Assembly (NCBI RefSeq): GCF_000024785.1
Contig: NC_013441.1
Location: 1,116,001 to 1,180,000, forward strand
Source of the DNA: Gordonia bronchialis DSM 43247
GTDB lineage: Bacteria > Actinomycetota > Actinomycetes > Mycobacteriales > Mycobacteriaceae
Direction: 5' to 3'
Length of the DNA: 64,000 bases
Shown here one piece after another: positions 1-8,617 of this stretch. Below the pieces are notes generated by a model that saw only the letters and a program-made list of their open reading frames with translations, was not told the DNA's origin and searched no databases. How positions within the stretch are numbered: the first letter of the stretch is position 1; the number at the start of each line of letters is the position of its first letter. A program made the translations under genes and the position numbers.

Positions 1-861
1 CATCGGGGAGGACGTGCCGGGCAACCAGAGTCCGCGGACCGGGGCGAACGGCGGGTCGTTGAACTCCACGATTCGGATGCGCTTGTCATAGAGCCATCCG
101 GGTGCATTGGTGACCAGGGCACAGGCCTGTGGATGGGCGATGACCGCGGTGTGTGGAGGAGTTCCGATGAGAGTCGAGACGATCACCCGGGGTTCGAATC
201 CCGCCCGTCGGCACAACTCGACGAGAAGATCCGTGTACGAGGCTTCATGCTCGGGTCCCCACACCACGAGTTCATAATCAGCGATCTGTTCGAGGTCCAC
301 CCGATCCGCGGTCGCCAACGGGTGGGTTGCGGTCACCGCGAGCCGCAGTGCGTGGTGCGTGATGACGGTTGTCGCCAGGTCAGGGGTTGGTGACATACCT
401 CGACGAAGGGCAAGATCAATTGTCCCGGAGAGCAATTCGGCACGCATGTCATGGGGGTGTACCGCTCGGACCGCGATCGGGGCAGACGGGTTGTCGAGTA
501 CGACAGGCTCGATCACGGTGAATACTTCCGACGGCGCGAGGTCGGGGGAGTGGCCGATCACGAAAGGAGTCGGATCGTCGGCGTGGCGAACCTGCGAGAT
601 CAACTGCTTGCCTGCCGCAAGTAGTGGCACGGCGCCTCGATAGAGAATGTCGGCGGCCGGAGTGGGTGTCAGGTTGCGAGGTGACCGGTCGAAGAGTGTC
701 ACCTTCAATTGCCGTTCGAGCTCGCGGATGGACGAGGACAGCGCCTGCTGGCTGATGAACAGCTCGGCTGCGGCGACACGCATACTCGGCGCCTCCATCA
801 CGGCAGCGAACATCCGAAGGCGCCGTAGGTCAATATCTCGCAAGGGCTGATCCTCCTGCAT
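1..861 (-). CDS. LysR-family transcriptional regulator (C-terminus cut by window edge)
   Basis: The reverse strand from the ATG at 861 reads as a LysR regulator: an N-terminal winged helix (residues about 8-65, containing SMRVAAAELFISQQALSSSI) followed by a periplasmic-binding-like effector domain. 287 residues are visible and the frame is still open at base 1, so only the last few residues of a roughly 300-residue protein are missing. A GAGAGG ribosome site lies 8 bases upstream of the ATG. It is divergent from the exopolysaccharide initiator gene, so it may control that cluster or itself; the effector cannot be told from the sequence. Confidence 0.85.
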   Translation of the reverse strand, partial: MQEDQPLRDIDLRRLRMFAAVMEAPSMRVAAAELFISQQALSSSIRELERQLKVTLFDRSPRNLTPTPAADILYRGAVPLLAAGKQLISQVRHADDPTPFVIGHSPDLAPSEVFTVIEPVVLDNPSAPIAVRAVHPHDMRAELLSGTIDLALRRGMSPTPDLATTVITHHALRLAVTATHPLATADRVDLEQIADYELVVWGPEHEASYTDLLVELCRRAGFEPRVIVSTLIGTPPHTAVIAHPQACALVTNAPGWLYDKRIRIVEFNDPPFAPVRGLWLPGTSSPM

Positions 862-1237
862 TGACAACCTCTCTATGTCAAATGATCCGTTTCACGTGAT
901 TGTAGATTGTCGATGGCCCGGTTACCGTCGACATCGGTCAGCCCTTTCGTTTCACGACGAATGTGATTGGCGGTCGGCGACGCCTCCCCTGACGGAGGAG
1001 TGAGGAGGACGCGTTCGGCCGCCACCCATGGCAGAAGTCGCGTGCGTATCACAAGCGCCGGGATCGGACGCGACGTTCGTGACAGAGGGGGCATGGGGTC
1101 GATCAGATTCTCAGCATGGCTGGTTCCTGAGTTTCTGTAGTCAAGTCCGGTCGTTGGGGGAACTGCCGGATGCGAACCATGGCAGGGGTGCGACGCCGGC
1201 TTGGTGTTGCGCAAGAACACACTCGACTAGTGGGGAA
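862..1237. other. Divergent intergenic region between LysR gene and exopolysaccharide cluster
   Basis: This 376-base stretch separates the divergent LysR gene and sugar phosphotransferase gene and must hold both promoters. The first 60 bases next to the LysR start are noticeably AT-richer than the surroundings, as expected for a LysR-bound control region. Open frames across it have no recognisable protein similarity, and I do not call a gene here. No clear terminator or RNA motif was seen. Confidence 0.4.
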
Positions 1238-2752
1238 ATGGTGAACACACGCTGGTCGACCGTCAGGGACACTTCAGCGCCGATGGGGGAGGGCGGCGTA
1301 CGCCGCGCTGTGCTGGCGGAGGTATTGCCTTGGCGGTCCACATCATGGACAGATCGGTATCTGGCCGCACTCGCCTGGACCGACGCCCTCATCATCGTCG
1401 CAGCCGTCGCGGCGGCGTCGTGGCTGCGGTTCGGAAACAATGCGCCCGGCGAAACGCTCACGACCGCACGGATTCCCATGGTCGTGGTAGCCGGCGCGTT
1501 GATAGGCGGCTGGCTGGTGTCGATGCGTGCGTGCCAGACGCTTGATCGTCGGGTCCTCGGTTCTGGTCCGCAAGAGTACAGCCGTGTGCTCACTGCCTGC
1601 TTCTCGGTCTTCGGCCTGCTCGCCATCATCTCGCTCGCCTTCCAACTCGATGTCTCGCGTGGCTTCTTCGCGATTGCGTTGCCGCTGGGCACGGTCTGCC
1701 TGCTCGCCTCGCGACTGCTGTGGCGGCGCCGACTGACCCGCCGACGTGCCCGCGGCGAGAATCTCGAGCGACTGCTCGTCGTCGGCGAATCCGCGTCGGC
1801 CGAACATCTCGTGAAACGCTTGCAGCAGAATCCGCAGATCGGTTTCGAGGTGATCGGCGTGTGCCTGCCGCGCTTCGGTGGCCGCCACGAAACGTTCGCC
1901 GGTGTGCCGGTCTGGGGCGGCTTCGATGACGTTGCCACTGCGGTTGCGGCCTGCGGCGCCACCACGGTGGCGATCACCTCGGCGGAGGCACTGGGGCACA
2001 GTGCAATGCAGGACCTGTCCTGGAACCTGCAGGGTATGGACGTGGAGATGATGGTGGCACCGGGAGTCGCCGACATCGCCGGTCCGCGCATGATGCTGCG
2101 CCCGGTTGCCGGGCTGCCGTTGCTGCACATCGACAAACCGACATACCAGGGCGCCACCAAGTTCCGTAAAGCGACTGTGGACCGCGTGGGTGCCACACTC
2201 CTGCTGTTGATGATCCTGCCGGTGCTGGTGGCCATCGCCGTCGCCGTCAAACTCGACTCCGCCGGACCGGTGTTCTACCGCGCCACCCGAATCGGGTTGA
2301 ACAACCAGCCATTCCTGATGTGGAAGTTCCGGTCGATGGTGGTCGACGCGGATTCCATGCGTGCCTCACTCGCCGCCGTCGATGAGGGTGCGGGAGTGTT
2401 GTTCAAGGTGCGAGACGACCCGCGCGTCACCCGGGTGGGTCGTTTCATCCGCCGGTACAGCCTCGACGAACTTCCGCAACTGTTCAATGTCGTCGACGGT
2501 TCGATGAGCCTCGTCGGACCCCGGCCTCCGCTTCGTGAGGAGGTCGAGCAATACGACGGCCGGGTTGCCCGCCGAATGCTCGTCAAACCCGGGATGACAG
2601 GTCTGTGGCAGGTCTCCGGGCGCTCCGACCTGTCCTGGGAGGAGTCGGTTCGACTTGACCTCTCCTACGTCGAGAACTGGTCGGCAACACAGGATCTGGT
2701 GATCCTGTGGCGGACGGCCCGCGCCGTCATCGGTAAAGACGGCGCCTACTGA
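1238..2752 (+). CDS. Exopolysaccharide polyprenyl-phosphate sugar phosphotransferase (chain initiator)
   Basis: This membrane enzyme starts polysaccharide repeat units by moving a hexose-1-phosphate from a nucleotide sugar to undecaprenyl phosphate (WbaP/WcaJ/CpsE class). The 504-residue protein has N-terminal membrane helices (about residues 38-160), a Rossmann-like domain beginning ERLLVVGES, and a C-terminal bacterial sugar transferase domain with a further helix, the KFRSM motif, the acidic SLDELPQL catalytic segment, SLVGPRP and PGMTGLWQVSGRS. The frame is open from 1028, but residues before 1238 look non-coding and the first transmembrane helix follows soon after this ATG; a GTG at 1241 is an alternative. 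It is the first gene of the exopolysaccharide cluster. Confidence 0.93.
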   Translation: MVNTRWSTVRDTSAPMGEGGVRRAVLAEVLPWRSTSWTDRYLAALAWTDALIIVAAVAAASWLRFGNNAPGETLTTARIPMVVVAGALIGGWLVSMRACQTLDRRVLGSGPQEYSRVLTACFSVFGLLAIISLAFQLDVSRGFFAIALPLGTVCLLASRLLWRRRLTRRRARGENLERLLVVGESASAEHLVKRLQQNPQIGFEVIGVCLPRFGGRHETFAGVPVWGGFDDVATAVAACGATTVAITSAEALGHSAMQDLSWNLQGMDVEMMVAPGVADIAGPRMMLRPVAGLPLLHIDKPTYQGATKFRKATVDRVGATLLLLMILPVLVAIAVAVKLDSAGPVFYRATRIGLNNQPFLMWKFRSMVVDADSMRASLAAVDEGAGVLFKVRDDPRVTRVGRFIRRYSLDELPQLFNVVDGSMSLVGPRPPLREEVEQYDGRVARRMLVKPGMTGLWQVSGRSDLSWEESVRLDLSYVENWSATQDLVILWRTARAVIGKDGAY

Positions 2753-2813
2753 GCCGGTCCGCCGGACATCACTCTTGTGTCACCTGAATCCATCAGCCCA
2801 CGGGACGGAAGCC

Positions 2814-3605
2814 ATGACATCGCGCACTTTCGAGTTCGACGACCCATCCACTTCGAAAGCGGGCGTGAATACCATCCGCTTGTTCATTGCCGGAGCAGAA
2901 CTCGCCTTCGACATCCGGTCTGTCAGGACGCTTGCGCAGGAGATTGCGACCACCTGTCCGCCGTCGTGGTCGCTGGTCATCACGCCGAACTTGAACATCT
3001 GCCGGACGATGCAGGCGAATCCTCGTCTGCGCCGGATCATCTCGTCCGCGGACACACTGCTGCCGGACGGCTGGCCGATCGCCTGGCTGCTCAGCCGCGA
3101 GGCCGATCAGGAGGTGACACGCGCCAGCGGCGCCGACCTCATGGAGGAACTGCTGCGGAGCGACGGAGGTGGCCGCCCGCTGGTCCTTGTCGGCGGCAGC
3201 GATCCGACGGCGATGGCACACCTCGCCCAACGCGCCCAGGCATTCGGATGGAGAGTGCACCTTGAACCCGCACCGCCCGAAGAGCTCGAGAATCATTCGG
3301 CGCGAACGTATCTACTGGAACGGGTGTCCCGCGCGGGTAGAGGCGGAGTGGTCGTCGTCGGACTCGGTGTGCCCAAACAAGAGTACTTTGCCGACCATCT
3401 CGCGCAGCTGACGGGCTTCGGGTGGGTGCTGTGCCTCGGGATGGCTCTCAACTACAGCTCCGGTGTCAACCGGCGTGCTCCGGAACTCGTGCAGAGGATG
3501 AGGCTGGAGTGGTTCTACCGGGCGGCCAGTGAACCCCGCCGCCTCGTGCGACGCTACGCAGCCGACGCCGCCTACCTGTTGCGTCTGGTCGGACGAGCCG
3601 CGTAG
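2814..3605 (+). CDS. WecG/TagA/CpsF-family glycosyltransferase
   Basis: This GT26-family enzyme adds the second sugar (typically ManNAcA, ManNAc or glucose) to the lipid-linked primer made by the upstream gene. The 263-residue protein shows the family core: TPNLNICRTMQANPRLRR, the acidic ADTLLPDGWPIAWLL segment near residue 80, VGLGVPKQEYF and the C-terminal RAPELVQRMRLEWFYRAASEPRR signature. The frame is open from 2775, but the ATG at 2814 has a GGAAG site just upstream and is preferred. It lies 61 bases after the initiator gene in the same direction, so the two are probably co-transcribed. Confidence 0.9.
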   Translation: MTSRTFEFDDPSTSKAGVNTIRLFIAGAELAFDIRSVRTLAQEIATTCPPSWSLVITPNLNICRTMQANPRLRRIISSADTLLPDGWPIAWLLSREADQEVTRASGADLMEELLRSDGGGRPLVLVGGSDPTAMAHLAQRAQAFGWRVHLEPAPPEELENHSARTYLLERVSRAGRGGVVVVGLGVPKQEYFADHLAQLTGFGWVLCLGMALNYSSGVNRRAPELVQRMRLEWFYRAASEPRRLVRRYAADAAYLLRLVGRAA

Positions 3606-3639
3606 CCCCGACTCCCGGTTCGACGTGCTGTCCAGCGGG

Positions 3640-4869
3640 TCAGTGATCGGTGCAGACGGTGGGCGGTGCGGTACCGTTCATGACCTTCTGCAGCCAGTCA
3701 TAACCGGACATGTCGTCGCCGATGTCGTGATTGCGGCCGTCGAGAATGTGGTACTCGACGTCACTGCCGAGGGTGCAGGCCTGTCGGACCGCGGTGGTGG
3801 TCGACTGCGAGTTGACCACCGGATCGACGCTGCCCTGAAGGATGTACATCGGCACCGCGGTCCTGCGTTGTGGGAGCGAATAATCTTGCAGCACATCGGC
3901 GAGCTTGGTCTCGGCTACGTCGTCGGCCGGTGACACATCCTCGGAGGTGATGGAATCCATGGCCGCCTGCCGACGATCGGCGTCGCCCGGCACGCACGAA
4001 ATGAGCAGGGGCAGATCATTGCGCACATTGCCCCGGAGGTAGGCCCACCGATCGAGTTGTGGCGCTGATACCGACAATCCGGTGATGAGCAATGGCATGA
4101 GCCAGTCCTCACCGGCCAGGAAGGTCCCGTCCGAGGTCACACCGAGGCGGCGCAGGTTGACTGCTGGGGCCTGGGCGGTGGCCGCCACCAGTCGCAATTC
4201 TGGGGCGTATTGGGGTGCCAGTTCAGCTGCCGCCCAAGCCGACTGCCCGCCCTGCGAGTGTCCGGCCGCGGCCCATCGGTTACTGATCAGGCCCGGGTGC
4301 ATGGTACGCAGGGCCCGGACCGAGTCGGCCAGGTCGTATGCTGCCGACCGTGGCTCGAGATACGGGTGCGCCGGCGCCGAAGCCGATGCCCCGTCCGACT
4401 CGCCGGCAATCCCCAGTCCTTGAAAGTCAACGACGGTGACCGCGAATCCGCGGTCCAGCAGCATCTTCACCGGACCGACCTGATCGAGGGCGGTCGGCGA
4501 TGCGGTGGGTCCGCAGTCCGGGGTGAGACCGGTTGTGCCGTGCCCGATGGCGACGACGGGCCAGCCGCCCGGGGGCGGTGTGCCGGGCGGCAGGAAGAAT
4601 GCACCCGAGACCTTGGTCGCGGTGCCGGTGGCACCGTCGGTGGATCGATAGATGACCAAGTCGGTCGAGCCGAGACTTCCGGCGTCCGCCGAGGTGACGC
4701 GCACGATATCGCCTGCGGTGGCCCGGGCCTGCGCCGACTGGGGAGTGGCCAGCGGGGTCGCCATCAGCTCGGTGGCGGGGGCGTCCACGGGTACGCAACC
4801 GGCCAGGCCGATCGCTGCGACGACGGCAAGCGAAGCAGTGCTCAGGAAGTGGCGAGGAGAATAGAACAC
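3640..4869 (-). CDS. Secretory lipase-family lipoprotein (alpha/beta hydrolase)
   Basis: This is a predicted exported esterase or lipase. The 409-residue product begins with a short basic segment, a hydrophobic stretch and a lipobox (LAGC, Cys about residue 25), so it should be lipid-anchored outside the membrane. The alpha/beta-hydrolase core has the nucleophile elbow GHSQGG, an acid in LQGSVDPVVN and a C-terminal histidine in DGRNHDIGDD, matching the secretory lipase family common in Nocardia and Mycobacterium relatives. The start is a GTG. It is on the opposite strand to its exopolysaccharide neighbours, so a role in removing acyl groups from the polymer is only a possibility. Confidence 0.85.
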   Translation of the reverse strand: MFYSPRHFLSTASLAVVAAIGLAGCVPVDAPATELMATPLATPQSAQARATAGDIVRVTSADAGSLGSTDLVIYRSTDGATGTATKVSGAFFLPPGTPPPGGWPVVAIGHGTTGLTPDCGPTASPTALDQVGPVKMLLDRGFAVTVVDFQGLGIAGESDGASASAPAHPYLEPRSAAYDLADSVRALRTMHPGLISNRWAAAGHSQGGQSAWAAAELAPQYAPELRLVAATAQAPAVNLRRLGVTSDGTFLAGEDWLMPLLITGLSVSAPQLDRWAYLRGNVRNDLPLLISCVPGDADRRQAAMDSITSEDVSPADDVAETKLADVLQDYSLPQRRTAVPMYILQGSVDPVVNSQSTTTAVRQACTLGSDVEYHILDGRNHDIGDDMSGYDWLQKVMNGTAPPTVCTDH

Positions 4870-4941
4870 GGTGAACAGCCTATCCGCCCTACCTCAATCG
4901 TTTCTGTGAGTCCCGGCATTCGTGTTGTAAGCTATGACACG

Positions 4942-5607
4942 ATGAATTATGGACCGCCCGTGTGGTTTTCTCGCCTCTACAGTCTGCCTTTGCTCTTTGT
5001 GATCCGACAGGCCGGTATCGAGGATCTCGTCGTCCGCGAAATGTCTCGTTGGGTGGAATGCCTGGCCGATCCAGCGCTGCTCGAGGCGTCCGATCGAGAT
5101 CGTTTCGCGATTATGGTGACCCGTCTCAAAGAGTTCCGCAGCCTCATTCACTATCGGCTCCGGCACCTGTCATTCTTTGTGCGGTTCCCGCTACGCGTGA
5201 TCTGGCCGGGCGAGGCATCGCTGGTCTTCGGCTGCGATGACATCGGCGCCGGGCTGTTCATCCAACACGGATTCTCGACCGGAGTTGACGCCGTTCGGAT
5301 CGGAACCGACTGCTGGATCAATCAGCAGGTGACTGTGGGCCATATGGCAAAAGGCAAGCCGACCATCGGGGATCGGGTCACCATCGGTGCCGGCGCTGTG
5401 GTGCTGGGCCCGATCACCATCGGCGACGATGCGGTGATAGGTGCGAACGCCACGGTGGTGACCGATGTGCCGGCCGGCGCGGTTTTCGCTGGGCCGCGGG
5501 CCAAGGAAATCGCACGCCGGCCGCCTACCGCCACCCAGAGCTGCGACGGGCCCGCGTCAGTCGCGGAGGAAACGTTTGGCGAGGGAGGCGGCGAAGCGCA
5601 TCGGTGA
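4942..5607 (+). CDS. Serine acetyltransferase-like hexapeptide-repeat acyltransferase
   Basis: The C-terminal half (about residues 95-200) is a left-handed beta-helix built from hexapeptide repeats, with the CysE-like stretch around VTVGHMAKGKPTIGDRVTIG and the repeats GAGAVVLGPITIGDD and IGANATVV. This is the CoA-dependent O-acetyltransferase architecture of serine acetyltransferases. In an exopolysaccharide cluster the acceptor is more likely a sugar hydroxyl than serine; that is inferred from position. The N-terminus is helical. The frame is open far upstream, but the ATG at 4942 marks the point where plausible protein begins and is divergent from the lipase gene. Its 3' end overlaps the convergent deacetylase gene by 51 bases. 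Confidence 0.82.
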   Translation: MNYGPPVWFSRLYSLPLLFVIRQAGIEDLVVREMSRWVECLADPALLEASDRDRFAIMVTRLKEFRSLIHYRLRHLSFFVRFPLRVIWPGEASLVFGCDDIGAGLFIQHGFSTGVDAVRIGTDCWINQQVTVGHMAKGKPTIGDRVTIGAGAVVLGPITIGDDAVIGANATVVTDVPAGAVFAGPRAKEIARRPPTATQSCDGPASVAEETFGEGGGEAHR

Positions 5608-6474
5608 CATATCTGGCGAGACGAGGTGCCGTGAGATCTCGAATGGGGGGTCTGCACAGCTGACCCGGCCGCCCCAGGTGGTCACCGCGTACGAGTAGCC
5701 GGCATCGGCGACGGCTTGCAGCGTCGTTGGATCATAGTCTGCGCGAGTTCCGTTCGGATACGCCAGGGTGGCAACCTCGTCGCCGAGCCGATCCTGCAGG
5801 ATCTGCCTGGATTCAGTGAGGCTGCGGCGTTGGGTCTCGGCGGATTCCCTGGCCAAGATCGGATGTTCCATGGTGTGCGATCCGACGGTGAGACCCGCAC
5901 GGGCCAGATCTGCGGCCGAATCCCAGTCCAGGAACAGACGATCCGCCCCGTAGCGGGTGGTCGGTGCGAGCTGGTCGACCAAGTCTTCGATCCGGGCCGT
6001 GCGAGTGGCATGATCGAGGTGCTTGACGTCTCCCTCGATGTGGCGCTGGGCGTACAGCCGCTGTGCCGGATCGCCGATCCGGTACTCCCGACCGTCGTAA
6101 TGAAGCGTTCTGGCCGCGGTGCCGGCGATGGCCCAGCCGAGTCGTTCCCACCACGCGTGGACACTGCGGTCGAGCAGCCCCGGGACCAAGTAGATGGTGC
6201 CGCACATACCCCACCGACGAAGGATGGGAGCGGCCACGGTGAGGTTGTCGCGGTAACCGTCATCGAAAGTGAGTGCCACCGCACGCGGTGGGAGGGCGCT
6301 TCCCGACGCCAGGGTGTCGAGTGCCGATCTCAGATCGACGACGGTGGCGACCCTGGACAGTATCCGCATCTGTTCGCCAAATCGCCGCTCACCCATTCGC
6401 GGTCTGGCCGGCCAGCACCAGGTTCCCTCGATGTTGTGATACCCCAGTACCAACAACCTGTCTCGTCGGGTCAT
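5557..6474 (-). CDS. Polysaccharide deacetylase (NodB homology, CE4-like)
   Basis: The 305-residue protein has the NodB-domain signature: LTFDDGYRDN near residue 85 (the Asp-Asp motif, which holds the catalytic base and a metal ligand), GSHTMEHPIL carrying the H-x3-H metal site, and LAYPNGTRADYD. It probably removes N- or O-acetyl groups from the lipid-linked or exported polysaccharide. There is no obvious signal peptide with this start. The ATG at 6474 overlaps the stop of the upstream glycosyltransferase in an ATGA arrangement, which fixes the start and shows translational coupling; a longer reading from 6534 would run into that gene. It is the last gene of the five-gene minus-strand operon. 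Confidence 0.9.
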   Translation of the reverse strand: MTRRDRLLVLGYHNIEGTWCWPARPRMGERRFGEQMRILSRVATVVDLRSALDTLASGSALPPRAVALTFDDGYRDNLTVAAPILRRWGMCGTIYLVPGLLDRSVHAWWERLGWAIAGTAARTLHYDGREYRIGDPAQRLYAQRHIEGDVKHLDHATRTARIEDLVDQLAPTTRYGADRLFLDWDSAADLARAGLTVGSHTMEHPILARESAETQRRSLTESRQILQDRLGDEVATLAYPNGTRADYDPTTLQAVADAGYSYAVTTWGGRVSCADPPFEISRHLVSPDMSPMRFAASLAKRFLRD

Positions 6475-7577
6475 CGACCGTCCTCCCTGGCCTCGACGAC
6501 TTGCGTCCACACTCGCAGAAGGGCGTCGTGCCAACCCTCGACGCCGAATTGCTCGGCAGTCGCCACAGCCGCCTTGGACAACATCGCGGCACCGGCCCGG
6601 TCCGACACGATCATGCCGATGGCCTTCGCAGTGGCGTCGATGTCGCCGGGAGACACCAGGATTCCGTTCTCCAAGTTGCGAACGACGTCGGGGATCGCGC
6701 CCACCGGGGAGACCACTGGGATGAGCCCGGCGGCCATCGCTTCCAACAACGCCATCGGCAGACCCTCGTCGTAACTGGGCAGGAGGAAGAAGGTGGCGCG
6801 GGCCAGAAGGTCGTCGCGTTCTGCGGGACCCACCCAGTCGCGGATCTCCACACAGTCGAGATCGGCGGATTGGGCGCGAGCCCGGTCCACCTCGCCGTCG
6901 CCGGCAAGGATCACCCGTAGGCGGGCGCGGGTCGCCGGATTCAAGGATCTGATCGCCGCGATCACATCGAAGGTGCCCTTACGTTCTCCCAACCGGCCGA
7001 GGGCGAGTCCCAGGATCGGCGCCTCTGGATCAGGGGTGACCACATGTGGTTTCGGTGCCGGATTGTGCAGCACTTCGACGCGGTCTGGGTCCAATGCGAG
7101 TACTTCGGTGTACTCGTCGGCCAGATCGTTGCCCAATACGAGCCAGCGATCGGCCCGCAGGACGTGGCGGGTCAGAGACTGCACACGGGGACTCGTCGCG
7201 CGATACCACGCGGCGAAGTTGTAACTGTGCGCATGCATGACCACCGGAATACCGCGCAGCCGGGCCGCGAGGATCGGTGCCGACTTGCGGAACACCGAGC
7301 CTCGATGAGCCAGATGGACGTGGAGGACGTCGGCGCGCCCCGACGCGACCCGCAGCGCGGCACGGACCATCCCGGCCAGGCCGACGAGTCGTTTACGGAC
7401 CAGGCCGTGATCCAGGTGTGTCACCACCACAGAGAGTCGAACCTCGGAACGTGAGCTCTGGCCGAGGCGAAGCATCTCGGTCATCACAGTTGCCATTCCG
7501 CCCCGGCTGACCTCTGAGGCCGGGCCCGGGCCGACGGTGAGGACTCGCAGCGGGCGGCGCGCTTCTGAACGGGTCAT
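6471..7577 (-). CDS. GT4-family glycosyltransferase
   Basis: The 368-residue product has the two-domain GT-B fold of family 4. The N-terminal half contains GPGPASEVSRGGMATVMTEM and the conserved HVHLAHRGS segment. The C-terminal half has LALGRLGERKGTFDVIAAI (donor-binding loop) and the E-x7-E motif in SYDEGLPMALLEAMAAG. It should add one sugar from a nucleotide donor on the cytoplasmic face during repeat-unit assembly. The ATG at 7577 overlaps the preceding stop by four bases (ATGA). The specific donor cannot be read from sequence. Confidence 0.9.
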   Translation of the reverse strand: MTRSEARRPLRVLTVGPGPASEVSRGGMATVMTEMLRLGQSSRSEVRLSVVVTHLDHGLVRKRLVGLAGMVRAALRVASGRADVLHVHLAHRGSVFRKSAPILAARLRGIPVVMHAHSYNFAAWYRATSPRVQSLTRHVLRADRWLVLGNDLADEYTEVLALDPDRVEVLHNPAPKPHVVTPDPEAPILGLALGRLGERKGTFDVIAAIRSLNPATRARLRVILAGDGEVDRARAQSADLDCVEIRDWVGPAERDDLLARATFFLLPSYDEGLPMALLEAMAAGLIPVVSPVGAIPDVVRNLENGILVSPGDIDATAKAIGMIVSDRAGAAMLSKAAVATAEQFGVEGWHDALLRVWTQVVEAREDGR

Positions 7578-8617
7578 CGATGGTGTTCCTTTGCAACGAG
7601 GAGCAATTCGCGACGAAGGGCCGCTGCGGCCACCGGTGCGGCGAAGTCCCGACGATAACGGCGCGCGGCGGCCTCGCCGGCCGCGGCGGCCGCTCGAGGA
7701 TCGGCTAATAGGTCGAAGGCCGCCGTCAGACCCGTGATGTCGTCGCGATCGATCGGTGCCGGAATCTGGGGCTGAAACTCGGGTAGGGCACCGTGTGTGG
7801 AGACGATCGGAGCCACGCCGAGTTGCATGGACAGCACCTGCACACCACTCTGCGTGGCCAGACGATAGTGCGCCACCGACCCTTTGGCCCTGCGCAGCGG
7901 TGCCACCACGGTGTGATAGTCGTAGGGGCCACCGTTCCACCAGGCGGCTTTGGGCAGACGCGGAGGGGTGGGGGCGCTCCCATAGAGCCGTAGGGTGTCG
8001 CCCTGGTATCCGGGCCCGGTGACATGCCGTTGCCACGCCTCGAACACGGTCGGCAGGTTCTTGTACTCGTTGAGCCGGCCGATGAGGACGAAATCCTCTC
8101 GCCGATCAGCGGTTTCGGGGTGGGCGGCGAGATTGTCGGGGAGGTCGCTCGACAATGGGACGACACCGATCGACTGCGTCGAGAGTACGCCGCCGAGACG
8201 GGTCGCGACATAGTCGCTGAAGCAGATCGTACGTCGAGCCGAGGCACCCCACCGATCGAAGATCGCGCGCTCCCATCGTGGCCTTTCCTCGTCGACGCCG
8301 TGCGGTTGATCGTCGTGACGGAAGTTCACCCGGGGCGCGAGGGCGCCGAGTGCCAGCCATCGCGGGTCGCGAACGAATTCGGTGATCACCACGTCGGGAC
8401 GGAAATCTCTTGCGCGGCGATAGATGCGGGCGAAATCCGGCCACGTACCCGGCGACTTCGGCCGCGGGTCGGTCACGACCTCCCAATCAAGAGTGCCGAC
8501 GGGCTCGGGGTGTTGATCAGAGGTGATGAGCAGGACCTCGTCACCCTGCGCTCGTAGTTCCTCGCCATAGCACCGCGCCAGTGGCCGCAACCATGGGGAC
8601 AGCCAGAGGATGCGCAT
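7574..8617 (-). CDS. Glycosyltransferase (GT-B fold, exopolysaccharide operon)
   Basis: The 347-residue protein starts MRILWLSPWLRPLARCYGEEL and has a GT-B-like layout: an N-terminal acceptor domain with VVITEFVRDPRW, then a C-terminal domain with FVLIGRLNEYKNLPTVFEAW resembling the donor-binding loop of family 4 enzymes. The usual E-x7-E motif is weak (ATQSGVQVLSMQLGVAPIV), so the family is less certain than for its neighbours. The start ATG overlaps the upstream stop in TGATG form, placing it firmly in the operon. It probably adds one residue of the repeat unit. Confidence 0.8.
   Translation of the reverse strand: MRILWLSPWLRPLARCYGEELRAQGDEVLLITSDQHPEPVGTLDWEVVTDPRPKSPGTWPDFARIYRRARDFRPDVVITEFVRDPRWLALGALAPRVNFRHDDQPHGVDEERPRWERAIFDRWGASARRTICFSDYVATRLGGVLSTQSIGVVPLSSDLPDNLAAHPETADRREDFVLIGRLNEYKNLPTVFEAWQRHVTGPGYQGDTLRLYGSAPTPPRLPKAAWWNGGPYDYHTVVAPLRRAKGSVAHYRLATQSGVQVLSMQLGVAPIVSTHGALPEFQPQIPAPIDRDDITGLTAAFDLLADPRAAAAAGEAAARRYRRDFAAPVAAAALRRELLLVAKEHHR

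Noticed and set aside
873..1220. Minus-strand 115-codon open frame between the LysR gene and the sugar transferase gene
   Set aside because: It has no ribosome site, no recognisable domain, and occupies the control region of two divergent genes; composition looks like chance opening in GC-rich DNA.
1028..1237. 70-residue N-terminal extension of the sugar phosphotransferase
   Set aside because: The extension has a non-coding look (many Trp, Cys, Gly, no membrane segment), and an ATG at 1238 lies just before the first real membrane helix.
1141..2250. Minus-strand open frame of 369 codons within the sugar transferase gene
   Set aside because: It is a GC-rich antisense shadow with no recognisable protein features.
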